A DNA stretch of 64,000 bases from Phycisphaerales bacterium. Its GTDB lineage: Bacteria; Planctomycetota; Phycisphaerae; Phycisphaerales; UBA1924. A program made the translations under genes and the position numbers. The stretch is from positions 394,375-458,374 of the forward strand of contig JAHDXL010000004.1 of NCBI GenBank assembly GCA_023382935.1. The letters run 5' to 3'. The notes below the pieces were generated by a model, which was given only the letters and a program-made list of their open reading frames with translations, did not search any database and had not been told where the DNA came from. Each line of letters starts with the position of its first letter. Positions within the stretch are counted from its first letter, which is position 1. Below, piece after piece: positions 40,208 through 48,934 of the stretch.

Positions 40208-41166
40208 TGATGCAAAGTTGGCTCATACGACTATTGGTGGTCTGGCTGCTCATCACGTCAGTTTCGGCTTTCGCGCAGACTGTCACGCCTGAGCAACTCG
40301 CCCACCAGGTGCCCTTGCCGCCGGCCTATAGCGGAACAGCCATGCAAACCGTGGTCGGTGATCCGCCGGGATCTCCGCCGGCCAAGTTCGAGTTTGATTT
40401 TGCGATCGCTTATGATTGGACCGCGGCGACGCAGTATCGAATCGATCGTGAGTTTGGACGCTCGCCGATCACGTACGAGCATGGGACCATGCAAGAGTCG
40501 TATTGGTACGCCTTCAGTTCGGGTTGGAGTGTCAGCCGAAACACTCGGCTCCAATCTACCGGTATGATGGGCATTGAGCAGGGCCTGTCGCCTCTGCCCA
40601 TTATTCGATTCTTACGAACCCATCCACTCGAAGCGTCAGCCTGGACCATGCGCATTGAGGACGACACGACTGTGCTGGAGATCCGGCAGAAGCGCCCGGG
40701 GCCTGCCCAGCGCCTCTATTTTGAAAACGGTTCGCATCGGCTTGTGCGCCTCCAGATGATCACTCCCCAGGGGGAGACAGCTTCGGATACCATGTTCAAG
40801 GACTGGATCTCGGTCGGCAATGACTTCGAGGTTCCCAAGACAATCACGACAAGCATGAATCCTCCGGGCGATCACATCGTCCTGATTGTTGAACTTGCTG
40901 ATTTGCAGCTCGTCGATGCCGCGACACCTCCGCCTCGGAAGCCTGTCCCCACTGATGCAACCATTGTGGACGAAATCACGGGAGTGACAACGCGTGCGGA
41001 TGGGTCCGTTTTGGATGATCTGAAGCTCAAGCCCACCGCGTCTCATCCGAAATCGGGTAAGCGGGGCTGGCTGGCGCTTGACACGAGGAACCTGATGATC
41101 GCGGGTGTTGCGCTCTTGCTGGCCGCAGGGGCCATCGTTGGCTGGCGCCGATGGAAAGCCGGCTGA
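40207..41166 (+). CDS. Exported, membrane-anchored LolA-like protein
   Basis: A 319-residue protein. The signal peptide is LIRLLVVWLLITSVSAFAQT. A beta-rich domain of about 240 residues (FEFDFAIAYDWTAATQYRID, SSGWSVSRNTRLQSTGMMGI, RLYFENGSHRLVRLQMITPQ, VPKTITTSMNPPGDHIVLIV) resembles the LolA/LolB-like half-barrel seen in exported carriers. A flexible linker and a C-terminal helix (NLMIAGVALLLAAGAIVGWR) with basic end anchor it. The fold assignment is by pattern and tentative. Starts at 40207 and 40210 are both possible. It overlaps genes on both sides, making a tight three-gene operon. Confidence 0.65.
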   Translation: MMQSWLIRLLVVWLLITSVSAFAQTVTPEQLAHQVPLPPAYSGTAMQTVVGDPPGSPPAKFEFDFAIAYDWTAATQYRIDREFGRSPITYEHGTMQESYWYAFSSGWSVSRNTRLQSTGMMGIEQGLSPLPIIRFLRTHPLEASAWTMRIEDDTTVLEIRQKRPGPAQRLYFENGSHRLVRLQMITPQGETASDTMFKDWISVGNDFEVPKTITTSMNPPGDHIVLIVELADLQLVDAATPPPRKPVPTDATIVDEITGVTTRADGSVLDDLKLKPTASHPKSGKRGWLALDTRNLMIAGVALLLAAGAIVGWRRWKAG

Positions 41167-41588
41167 TGCGGCGCGGCGTATCACTGCTGACAATCCTGGT
41201 CGTCGCGGGAATCTGGGCCGTCGCCGCCGCGACCAAGGCGATGGAGTCTCGCGAGGCCGAGTCATGGTTCGCCACTTTTCCCGGGTGGTTGCAACAGGTT
41301 GTGGTTCTGTCCGAGGCGGGCACCGCGGGCATTCTGCTGGCAGGCTTTCGGCGCGCGGGCCTGATCGTCGGCCTCATTCTGCTCTTGGGATTCACCGGAG
41401 CCCTGATCGTGGCGCCCCCGGCACCTGGTCAACGTTGCGGGTGTCTTGGGGCAATGCCGATCGACACTGGCCCCCGAGACGTTGCTGCTCATCTCTTCGC
41501 CTTTGCGGCTCTCCATCTGTTTGCGGGCGTGCTCGTGGTCGCAAGTCGCTCCACGCGAATTCCGGCGCGCAGGCTGTCTGCTGGATGA
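41166..41588 (+). CDS. MauE-like redox-associated membrane protein
   Basis: A 140-residue protein with four helices (LLTILVVAGIWAVAAATKAM, QVVVLSEAGTAGILLAGF, GLIVGLILLLGFTGALIVAP, VAAHLFAFAALHLFAGVLVV) and a CGC motif (PGQRCGCLGAM) after the third. This matches MauE/DoxX-type proteins, which help form disulfides in exported partners. ATG 41166 overlaps the upstream stop (TGATG); in-frame ATG 41151 is an alternative. It is the last gene of the Cys-rich operon. A decayed homologue occurs at 2165-2647. Confidence 0.75.
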   Translation: MRRGVSLLTILVVAGIWAVAAATKAMESREAESWFATFPGWLQQVVVLSEAGTAGILLAGFRRAGLIVGLILLLGFTGALIVAPPAPGQRCGCLGAMPIDTGPRDVAAHLFAFAALHLFAGVLVVASRSTRIPARRLSAG

Positions 41589-41685
41589 CTTGGGGTTACC
41601 AGTGTTCCGGCGTGCATCTGCCTGGCCGGCAGGGGCCGGATCGCGAGGGTCGAATTCGGAGCCGTTGACCCACCCGAGAGGCGTG

Positions 41686-41961
41686 CTATTTCGCGCAGTC
41701 CGTTGGTCGCTCGCCCGTTTTGCGGTAGGTGGAGCGGCGGTCGGCGTATTGCTTGGGGGTGATGGGCAGGTCGGGGGTGCGGCCGTGCTGGTGGTCGGCG
41801 TGGAGTTTCTTAAGGTAGGGGACGCACCACCCGCACCCGGTGCCGGCGCCGAGGCATTCGGAGATCAACGAAGCAACCGGGGGATCCTCGCGTTCGACGA
41901 ACGCGCGGATCTTCCGGAGGGATACGTGGAAGCACAGACACACGTCGTCGTCGGGGTCCAC
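41686..41961 (-). CDS. BFD-like [2Fe-2S]-binding protein
   Basis: A 91-residue protein. CLCFHVSLRKIRAFV and GAGTGCGWCVPYLKKLHADH give the C-x-C...C-x2-C arrangement of bacterioferritin-associated ferredoxin/NirD-type (2Fe-2S) domains. A tail of about 30 polar residues follows (LPITPKQYADRRSTYRKTGE). It probably passes electrons, for instance to release iron from bacterioferritin, though no ferritin gene is near. Start is GTG 41961. Confidence 0.85.
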   Translation of the reverse strand: MDPDDDVCLCFHVSLRKIRAFVEREDPPVASLISECLGAGTGCGWCVPYLKKLHADHQHGRTPDLPITPKQYADRRSTYRKTGERPTDCAK

Positions 41962-41967
41962 GATGTC

Positions 41968-41973
41968 ACTCTA
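41968..41973 (-). promoter_or_regulatory. Putative -10 box, leaderless BFD-like gene
   Basis: TAGAGT on the minus strand ends 6 nt before GTG 41961, with no ribosome site. It overlaps the end of the HAD gene. Confidence 0.4.
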
Positions 41974-42735
41974 GGTTTTGGTGAGGGCGTCAAGCAGGTC
42001 AAGCACGCCGAGGGCGAGGGGGCGCGAGGCGACCATGTCGGCCTTGGGCTTGAGGGCGTCGGCGGCGTTGGCGGGGCATCCGAACCAGGCGACGCGATCG
42101 CGGATGAACAGGTCGCTGGCGGTGTCGCCGATGCCAGCCAGGCGATCGTGCCGGAGTTGGTGCGCCGCGATGATGCGGTCGATGGCGGTGGCCTTGCTGA
42201 CGTGCTTGAGATCGACGTTGACGCAGGTCCAGGTCATGGAGACGCGCATGGGCCAGCCGCATTCGGCGATGAGAGCCTCAATGCGTGGAACGACCTCGCG
42301 TGCCAGCCACGCGACATCGTCGTGAAAGACAGTGGCCGAAGCGTGCTTGCCCAGTTGCAGGAAGCACCCGCGCGGGCCGAGTTCGGCTTCAACCCAGCGT
42401 TCGAAGGCGCGGACGGCAGCGAGGTGGTCGGGCGTGATGGCGGGGTCCATGTGCCAGCGGTGGGCCAGGAAGTCGTAGACCCACACCCCGTTCTCGCACG
42501 CGGCCAGCGGGCAGCCTAGGGCGCGGCAGACGGCTTCGGCGTAGGGCTGCGGCCGCCCGGTGCAGGGAATGAGCACGGGTCGGTTGGCTTGTTCCAGAGC
42601 GGCGCGGTTGTAGTCGGCGACCCGTGCCAAGGCGGACAGGTCGGCGGGGTGGGCGTCTTCGGGCATGAGGCATCCGTCAACATCGCAGAAGACCGCGTCG
42701 AAGCGCCGGGCGCAAGTTGGCCTGAGGCTGTTCAT
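41971..42735 (-). CDS. HAD-superfamily hydrolase, Cof/sucrose- or mannosylglycerate-phosphatase-like
   Basis: A 254-residue HAD protein. Motif I is DAVFCDVDGCLMPED, motif II is LIPCTGRPQPYAEAV, the C2-type cap follows, motif III is the Lys of LKHVSKATAIDRII and motif IV is LAGIGDTASDLFIRD. The GDT-SD motif and large cap fit the sugar-phosphate phosphatases of the IIB group. Substrate is unknown. ATG 42735 has TACAGT 8 nt upstream. It runs into the BFD-like gene 9 nt downstream. Confidence 0.8.
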   Translation of the reverse strand: MNSLRPTCARRFDAVFCDVDGCLMPEDAHPADLSALARVADYNRAALEQANRPVLIPCTGRPQPYAEAVCRALGCPLAACENGVWVYDFLAHRWHMDPAITPDHLAAVRAFERWVEAELGPRGCFLQLGKHASATVFHDDVAWLAREVVPRIEALIAECGWPMRVSMTWTCVNVDLKHVSKATAIDRIIAAHQLRHDRLAGIGDTASDLFIRDRVAWFGCPANAADALKPKADMVASRPLALGVLDLLDALTKT

Positions 42736-42830
42736 GGCTGGCGACTGTACGCGGGCGTTTCGGGGAGGGGGGTGAAAGCGCGGGCGTGCGACTGCCAATG
42801 AGGGAAAGCCGAGGGGACTTGGAGGTGGTG

Positions 42831-43694
42831 ATGAAGCGAAAGATGTTGGCCGCGATGGCGGCCTCGGCGGGGCTTCTCGTAGCCGGGTGCGGATTGCAGC
42901 AGGCGCGGTTCACCCGAACTGACGCGCTCAGCCATCCGCACCAGGGCGGCGGCGGGCTGGACGTCGAGGGGGCCAACGGGTCGATCGACGTGAGTTGCGG
43001 TGGCCAGGCGGTGTCGATTGAGGCGAAGATCCGTGCCCTGACGCAGGAGCGGCTGGAGGCGACGCATGTGGTGGCGACGCGCCAGGCCGACGGGACGCTG
43101 CACATCCGCATCGATTGGCCCGAGGGTGGGCGGAAGAGCAACGAGGGGTGCAGTCTGGCGATCGTGATGCCCGACGCAGGGGCGATCGATCTGAGGACGA
43201 GTAACGGCGCCCTGAGCGTCAACGGGCTGGGCACGGAAGCGGTGCTTCGGACGAGCAACGGAGCGATCAAGGTGGTCGGTGTGAGCGGCAGCGTCGACGC
43301 ACGCACCAGCAACGGACGCATCGAGGTGCGCGATGTGCCGGGGGTGGTTTCGGTCGAGTCGAGCAATGGGGCGCTGGAGTTGGTCGGGCTGGGCGGCCCG
43401 GTCCGAGCGTCGACCTCGAACGGAGCGGTGACGGTGCTTCTGAGTGACGCCGCTGCGGGCCCGGTGGACGTGCGCACCTCGAACGGATCGGTCAGGGTTC
43501 AAGTGGGGACTGGGTTCCAGGGCGAGTTGGACGCGTCCACGTCCAACGGCGGTTTCCGCGTCGAGGGGTTTGCTGGCGCGCAGTCGGTGGACTTGGGAAA
43601 GTCCTGGGCCAGGATCCGGCTCGATGGCCAGGGTTCGTCGCGCATCCGGACCAGTAATGGGTCGGTGACGCTGACGCGGACTCTGGGAGAATAA
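42831..43694 (+). CDS. DUF4097 lipoprotein with repeated TSNG motif
   Basis: A 287-residue lipoprotein with GGAGGTG ribosome site and lipobox LLVAGC at about 15-20. After an N-terminal Gly-rich part, a DUF4097 (putative adhesin) domain carries eight [TS]SNG repeats about 20-27 residues apart (LRTSNGALS, LRTSNGAIK, ARTSNGRIE, VESSNGALE, ASTSNGAVT, VRTSNGSVR, ASTSNGGFR, IRTSNGSVT). Such repeats form ladders in a right-handed beta-helix. Function in bacteria is not established. It is divergent from the HAD gene. Confidence 0.82.
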   Translation: MKRKMLAAMAASAGLLVAGCGLQQARFTRTDALSHPHQGGGGLDVEGANGSIDVSCGGQAVSIEAKIRALTQERLEATHVVATRQADGTLHIRIDWPEGGRKSNEGCSLAIVMPDAGAIDLRTSNGALSVNGLGTEAVLRTSNGAIKVVGVSGSVDARTSNGRIEVRDVPGVVSVESSNGALELVGLGGPVRASTSNGAVTVLLSDAAAGPVDVRTSNGSVRVQVGTGFQGELDASTSNGGFRVEGFAGAQSVDLGKSWARIRLDGQGSSRIRTSNGSVTLTRTLGE

Positions 43695-43940
43695 ATTAGG
43701 CTTGTGATAGCATTGTGTTCTTTGAACCGGACGCTGGCGGGCAGCGGGTGGTTCCGGTATGCTCGGGTGTTCCCGTGGCGGAATGGGCGTCTGGCCGATG
43801 GAGGTCGGGCGGTCTGCGGGCGGCCTTGTGGGGGTTGCCTGACGTCGCGGGGCACTGGTTCGGCGTCGTGTGCGGGCGTCCTGGCGTTGGTCGGGGCGTG
43901 GGCGCAGGCGGGGCCACAATCCGGAAGGAGCGTGACCACC

Positions 43941-45368
43941 ATGGTGCAGTCCACCAACGGACATGGGTCTGAGGGTTATCGGGCTATTACCCGCGCTAAC
44001 GTTCATAAGTTGAGTAACTGGGCGAGTTTATCGAGTGATGTGCGGGAGGCGATTGAGGTTGTGTCGACAGTCCTCCCGTTTCGTGTCAACCGGTATGTGG
44101 TCGAACAGTTGATCGACTGGTCGCGGGTGCCGGAGGATCCCATCTTCCAACTCACTTTCCCACAACGGGGGATGCTCGAGGAAGAGGACTACGAGGCGAT
44201 GCTCGCGGCCGTGCGCTCGCAACGACTGGGATACACGAACAAGGAGGAGTTGGAGCGCGAGGCGAATCGGATTCGGCTGCGGCTCAATCCGCATCCGGCC
44301 GGGCAGATGACGCACAACGTGCCGACGCTGGTCAGTGAAGAGGGTGAGTCAGAGATTCTGCGCGGTGTGCAGCACAAGTACGCGGAGACGGTACTGTTCT
44401 TCCCCAGTCATGGGCAGACCTGTCATGCGTACTGCACGTTCTGTTTCCGCTGGGCGCAGTTCGTGGGGCTGGAGGATTTGAAGTTCGCCAGCCGCGAGGT
44501 CGAGCCGCTGGTGCGCTATCTGCACCAGCATCCGGAAGTGACTGACGTGCTGATCACGGGCGGCGACCCGATGGTGATGAAGTCGCGCGTGCTGGGCGAG
44601 TACGTCCGTCCGCTGCTGGAAGTCGAGAGCGTGCGAACGATCCGAATCGGGACCAAGTCGGTGGCGTACTGGCCGCAGCGGTTTGTGAGCGATGACGACG
44701 CCGACGAGTGTCTGCGGCTGTTCGAGTCGGTGGTGCAGAGCGGGCGTCACTTGGCGATCATGGGGCACTACTCGCACCCCGTGGAGTTGTCGACGGACGT
44801 GGCGCAGCAGGCGTTGGTGCGCATTCGCGGCACGGGCGCGAACGTGCGGATGCAGAGCCCGTTGATTCGGCACGTCAACGACGACCCGGGCGCGTGGGCG
44901 GAGATGTGGCGTATTGGCGTGCAGTTGGGCGCGGTGCCATACTACTTGTTCGTGGAGCGGAACACGGGCGCGAAACGGTACTTCGAATTGCCGCTGGCGC
45001 GGTGCTGGGAGATTTTCCGTCGGGCCTACGGGCAGGTTTCGGGGATGGCGCGGACGGTGCGCGGGCCTTCGATGAGCGCGTTGCCGGGCAAGGTGCATGT
45101 GCTTGGCGTGGCGCGGGTGGGAGGTGAGCGGGCCTTCATGCTCGAGTACCTGCAGGCGCGGGATGCTTCGCTGGTTCGGCGGCCGTTCTTCGCCCGGTTC
45201 GATTCGCAGGCCACCTGGTTTGACCAGTTGGAGCCGTTGACCTTTGCGGATGCGCGGTTCTGGCCGAGCGAGGGAGAGCCGGGTTCCCCGGAGATCGCGG
45301 TGCGTGTGCGTGGGCAGGCAATCCTGGAGGGAAACATGGGCGCGCAAAGGGAGGGGGTGTCAGACTGA
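43941..45368 (+). CDS. KamA-family radical SAM protein (lysine 2,3-aminomutase-like)
   Basis: A 475-residue protein. The radical SAM cluster is HAYCTFCFRWAQFV (CxxxCxxC, around residue 160), and the KamA-like barrel shows VTDVLITGGDPMVMKSRVLG, IRIGTKSVAYWPQRFV and IRHVNDDPGAWAEMW. In true lysine 2,3-aminomutase a PGGGGK segment supplies the PLP lysine; here the equivalent region reads GPSMSALPGKVHVLG, so PLP use and substrate are uncertain. The SAM site looks intact. ATG 43941 lies behind GGAAGGAG; an upstream extension in frame is unlikely. Confidence 0.85.
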   Translation: MVQSTNGHGSEGYRAITRANVHKLSNWASLSSDVREAIEVVSTVLPFRVNRYVVEQLIDWSRVPEDPIFQLTFPQRGMLEEEDYEAMLAAVRSQRLGYTNKEELEREANRIRLRLNPHPAGQMTHNVPTLVSEEGESEILRGVQHKYAETVLFFPSHGQTCHAYCTFCFRWAQFVGLEDLKFASREVEPLVRYLHQHPEVTDVLITGGDPMVMKSRVLGEYVRPLLEVESVRTIRIGTKSVAYWPQRFVSDDDADECLRLFESVVQSGRHLAIMGHYSHPVELSTDVAQQALVRIRGTGANVRMQSPLIRHVNDDPGAWAEMWRIGVQLGAVPYYLFVERNTGAKRYFELPLARCWEIFRRAYGQVSGMARTVRGPSMSALPGKVHVLGVARVGGERAFMLEYLQARDASLVRRPFFARFDSQATWFDQLEPLTFADARFWPSEGEPGSPEIAVRVRGQAILEGNMGAQREGVSD

Positions 45369-45395
45369 GGAGACTGGCCTAGGCTCACCGCGCGC

Positions 45396-46637
45396 ATGCA
45401 GTGGGTGAGCGACTGGAATCCGGGAGCGGTCGCCGTGTTCGGGGTCGTGATGGCCTCGAGCATGGGGTGCCTGGTGTACTGGTCGGTGGCGTTGGGGCGT
45501 GTGCTGCGGTCGCTGCGCACGCTGCCGACGGCTCGGGCGGGCCTGAGCCTGCCGGCGCCGCAGCGGCGGGTGTGTCTGATCGTGCCGGCTCACAACGAAG
45601 AGCGGGCCCTGCCCCGCTTGGCCGAGTCGCTCAAGAGGCAGGACTACAAGACGGCGCGATTCGTCCTGGTGCTGGACCGATGCACCGACGGCACGGGGGA
45701 GGCCGTGCGGCGCGTCGTCGGTGACGATGATCGGTTCGAGATCATCGAACTGGGGGAGTGTCCGCCGGCCTGGGCGGGCAAAGTCAACGCGGCGTGGCAG
45801 GGCGTGCTCCAGTCGCGAGCGGCGAGGGAGGCCGAGGTGCTGGTGTTTACCGACGCGGACTGCGAGTTGGATCCTGGGTGCCTGCGGGCGTGCGTGGCGC
45901 TGCTCGAGGATCGACGGCTCGATCTGCTCAGTCTTCTGAGCACGCTGCGGATGGAAAAGTGGTTTGAACTGCTGTGCCAGCCCGCGGCCACATTGGAACT
46001 GCTTCGACACAACCCGCTCGAGCGGGCCAACCGCAATGACGAACAGCATCGGGCATTTGCCAATGGTCAGTTTCTGATGTTCCGGGCCGAGGCGTATCAC
46101 CGCGCCGGCGGGCATCCGACGGTGCGGGAGGCGCTGCTGGAGGACATCGCGCTGGCCAAGCGGATGGCGCACGGGCCGGAGCGGTTCCGAACGGGGTTAC
46201 TGGTGGCCGACGGCATGGTGCGGTGCTCGATGTATGACACCTGGACGCAGTTTCGCAGCGGATGGAGGCGGATCTACATCGAGGCGTGCGGGCGAAAGTC
46301 AAAGCGGCTGGTGGGCAATGCGTGGAAGGCTCGCGGAGTGGGGACGGTGCTGCCGCTGGGCGCGGCCGTGGGGCTGCTGACCAGCATCGGCGATCCGAGT
46401 CTGGACGTGGGCTGGCGGCTGGGCGTTGGGATTGTCTCGGGTTCGGCGCTCTCGGTGTGGCTGGCGGCGTTGTGGTTGCTGGCGCGTGCGGGCGGCGCGG
46501 CGGGCTGGACGGTGCTGCTGCACGCTATCGGTACATGGCTGGTTGGGGGTATCCTGATTGAGGGTGCTCGCGACCTGCGCGAGCGGCGTCCGACGCGCTG
46601 GGGCGGGCGTGAGTACGTGCTGGAGGATCGCTCTTGA
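45396..46637 (+). CDS. Family 2 glycosyltransferase, membrane-bound
   Basis: A 413-residue protein. It has an N-terminal helix, then a GT2 domain: RVCLIVPAHNEERALPRLAE, FVLVLDRCTDGTGEAVRRVV, VLVFTDADCELDPGCLRACV (DAD metal site) and ALLEDIALAKRM (ED catalytic region) with RSGWRRIYIEACGRKSKRL. Two or three C-terminal helices follow. The layout recalls HpnB/CrtQ-type GT2 proteins that glycosylate lipids. It overlaps the ExbD gene by 4 nt. Confidence 0.85.
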   Translation: MQWVSDWNPGAVAVFGVVMASSMGCLVYWSVALGRVLRSLRTLPTARAGLSLPAPQRRVCLIVPAHNEERALPRLAESLKRQDYKTARFVLVLDRCTDGTGEAVRRVVGDDDRFEIIELGECPPAWAGKVNAAWQGVLQSRAAREAEVLVFTDADCELDPGCLRACVALLEDRRLDLLSLLSTLRMEKWFELLCQPAATLELLRHNPLERANRNDEQHRAFANGQFLMFRAEAYHRAGGHPTVREALLEDIALAKRMAHGPERFRTGLLVADGMVRCSMYDTWTQFRSGWRRIYIEACGRKSKRLVGNAWKARGVGTVLPLGAAVGLLTSIGDPSLDVGWRLGVGIVSGSALSVWLAALWLLARAGGAAGWTVLLHAIGTWLVGGILIEGARDLRERRPTRWGGREYVLEDRS

Positions 46638-47068
46638 TCCGGTTCCGTCGAACCAGTCCGGATGTGCGGCTGGAGATGACGCCGATGATCGACGTGATCT
46701 TCCTGCTGCTGACGTTCTTCATCTTCGCGCTGGTGCTGATGGTGCGGGCCGAGGTGCTGGATGTCCAACTTCCGGAGATCGGCGCAGGGGAGAAGCCTTC
46801 GGGAGAGTTGATCACCATCGCGATGGAGCGGGACGGGCGGATCGTGGTGGATGGGCAGCCGGTGGAGTTGGAAGGCCTAGTCGATCGCGTGTGGATGCTG
46901 AAGGGCGAGAGGCCCCAGGCGAGGCTGGTGATCGCGGTGGATCGGGAGGGGCGATCGGGGGCCTTGATTCAGTTGGTCGACACGCTGGCGGGTGCGGGGC
47001 TGGGTGAGTTTGGGATCATCGGGACGCAGGCGGAAGAGGGCGGGGGCGAGTCGGAAGAAGGGCCTTGA
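46634..47068 (+). CDS. exbD: ExbD/TolR-family protein
   Basis: A 144-residue protein starting at TTG 46634. Next come VRLEMTPMIDVIFLLLTFFI, with the membrane Asp needed for proton flow, and a periplasmic domain (LITIAMERDGRIVVDGQPVE, ARLVIAVDREGRSGALIQLV). ExbD works with ExbB to power TonB or a similar link. No ExbB/TolQ gene is visible anywhere in the window. The tail is acidic and Gly-rich. It is coupled to the GT2 gene. Confidence 0.88.
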   Translation: MIRFRRTSPDVRLEMTPMIDVIFLLLTFFIFALVLMVRAEVLDVQLPEIGAGEKPSGELITIAMERDGRIVVDGQPVELEGLVDRVWMLKGERPQARLVIAVDREGRSGALIQLVDTLAGAGLGEFGIIGTQAEEGGGESEEGP

Positions 47069-47122
47069 AGTGGGGCATGATGAGGGCTGGGGTTCTCTGG
47101 AAGCGCCGTGTCGAGGTTCATC

Positions 47123-47128
47123 TATAAT
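47123..47128 (+). promoter_or_regulatory. Consensus -10 box, leaderless long NfeD gene
   Basis: A perfect TATAAT lies exactly 6 nt before GTG 47135, which is in frame with the NfeD protein. This fixes the start 27 nt inside the longest open frame. Confidence 0.6.
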
Positions 47129-47134
47129 CTGTTC

Positions 47135-48934
47135 GTGCAGGTGGACTTTCTGAGCCGTGTGACGGAATGGTGGCGGTGTGCCGGAAAGACGGCGCGATCG
47201 GTGTGCCTGATGCTCCTGACGCTGGGGCTGGGCGCGTGGCAGAGCACTGCGGTGGAAGGGCAGACCCCCGTTGCGGTGCCCGGGGCACGGCAGGCCGACG
47301 TAGTGGCGGTCATCACGATTGACGGTCCGATTGACGGGGTGACGTCGTACAGCGTGCAGCGTCGGATCAGGCAGGCGGCCGAGGGGGGCGCGCAGGCGAT
47401 CGTGTTCGAGATCAACTCGCCCGGGGGCGAGTTGGGCGCGGTCCTGGAGGTGTCGCAGGCGATCAAGCAGAGCCCGGTGCCCAACACGGTGGCGTGGGTG
47501 CGGCCTCAGGCCTATTCGGGCGGAGCGATCATTGCGCTGGCGGCCCGGGAGATCGTGGTGTCGCCTTCGGCTCAGATGGGCGATGCCTTTCCGGTGACGC
47601 CGGTGGCGAAGGAGGGCGGTTCGACCGGTCTGCGCGGGCTGACGCCGGACGAGCGGACCAAGTTGCTGCCGCCGCTGCTGGCCGACGTGGTCGATTCGGC
47701 GCGACGAGCCGGATATGACGAGTATCTGGTGCAGGCGATCGTGACCGATGGAGTCGAGTTGTGGCTGGTGGAGGAAGAGGGCACCGGGAGGCGTTTTGCC
47801 GTCAACCAGGACGAGTATCGCGCGGTGTTCGGGCGCGATCCCACGCGCGGGAGCCCGATGTTTGCGCATGTGAGCGGGGGGCGTGCCCAGGCCGCTGCGC
47901 CGCAGACACCGCCGGACGCGACGAGTTCACCTTCCGGGCATGAGCATCAGCAGTTCAAGCCGGCCTCGCCGCAGTTGGCAGAATTGTCGCGTGCGGTGAC
48001 GGATCGACTGACGGTCGAGTCGGAGAGGCCGGTTTTCGACGCTTCTCAGGCGGGGCAGTGGCGCGAGGTGGCGTACCTGACGGACGGCAGCGCTCCGATC
48101 GTCATGTCGGGCGAGCAGATGCGGACACTGGGATTTGCCGCGGCCCAGGTGGGGACGGACGAGGAACTGCGACAGTTCTTCGGGGCCAGGCAGTTGGTGC
48201 GGGTGCATCAATCGTGGTCAGAGACGGCCTCGGGATTCCTGTCGCAGATGCCGGTGCGCTTCGTGCTGATCGCGGTGTTCCTGCTGGCGCTGTTCATCGA
48301 GATGTCCAGCCCGGGCTTGATCCTGCCGGGCGCGATTGCGCTGCTGTCGGGCTTCCTGCTGCTGGCGCCGCCGATGATCATCGGGATGGCCACTTGGTGG
48401 GAGATCGGGGCGATCGGGCTTGGGGTGGTGCTGATCGCGCTGGAGATCTTCGTGCTGCCCGGATTCGGGATATTCGGCGTGATTGGGCTGGTGGCGCTGT
48501 TTGGGGGGCTGGTGGGAACGTTCATCCCCAACCAGGGACTGCTGCCCGATGCCTCGCACACGGGAGACGCGCTGCGCGGGATCGTGACGATTCTGCTGGC
48601 TCTGATGACGGCCGGGGTGGGGATGTACTTCATTTCGAAACACTTCCAGACGCTGCCGTTGCTCAGTCGGCTCGTGCTCACGGATCGGCGCGATGAGGAA
48701 GAGGATCTGTCGCTGAAGGAGATGCTCGGGCCGGAGCCGACGTTTGCGGTGAAGGTGGGGGTGGTGGGAGTGGCAACGACGAACCTCAAGCCAGTGGGGC
48801 AGGCCGAGTTCGGGGACCGCATCGTGGATGTGATGTCGGACTTGGCGTTTGTGCGTTCGGGCACGCCGGTGCGGGTGGTGTCGGTGAGCGCGACGCGCGT
48901 GGTGGTCGAGCCGGTGGAGGGAACGTCGGCATGA
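47135..48934 (+). CDS. Long NfeD protein with ClpP-type serine protease domain
   Basis: A 599-residue membrane protein. After a signal/helix (SVCLMLLTLGLGAWQS) the ClpP/crotonase-like protease domain has AIVFEINSPGGELGAVLEVS and the nucleophile region VRPQAYSGGAIIALAAREIV. About four helices follow (FVLIAVFLLALFIEMSSPGL, AIALLSGFLLLAPPMIIGMA, IFGVIGLVALFGGLVGTFI), then a C-terminal OB-fold NfeD domain (VVGVATTNLKPVGQAEFGDR). NfeD/FloA sets act in membrane-domain organisation and stomatin or flotillin quality control. GTG 47135 is set by the TATAAT 6 nt upstream. It overlaps the short NfeD gene (ATGA). Confidence 0.88.
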   Translation: MQVDFLSRVTEWWRCAGKTARSVCLMLLTLGLGAWQSTAVEGQTPVAVPGARQADVVAVITIDGPIDGVTSYSVQRRIRQAAEGGAQAIVFEINSPGGELGAVLEVSQAIKQSPVPNTVAWVRPQAYSGGAIIALAAREIVVSPSAQMGDAFPVTPVAKEGGSTGLRGLTPDERTKLLPPLLADVVDSARRAGYDEYLVQAIVTDGVELWLVEEEGTGRRFAVNQDEYRAVFGRDPTRGSPMFAHVSGGRAQAAAPQTPPDATSSPSGHEHQQFKPASPQLAELSRAVTDRLTVESERPVFDASQAGQWREVAYLTDGSAPIVMSGEQMRTLGFAAAQVGTDEELRQFFGARQLVRVHQSWSETASGFLSQMPVRFVLIAVFLLALFIEMSSPGLILPGAIALLSGFLLLAPPMIIGMATWWEIGAIGLGVVLIALEIFVLPGFGIFGVIGLVALFGGLVGTFIPNQGLLPDASHTGDALRGIVTILLALMTAGVGMYFISKHFQTLPLLSRLVLTDRRDEEEDLSLKEMLGPEPTFAVKVGVVGVATTNLKPVGQAEFGDRIVDVMSDLAFVRSGTPVRVVSVSATRVVVEPVEGTSA

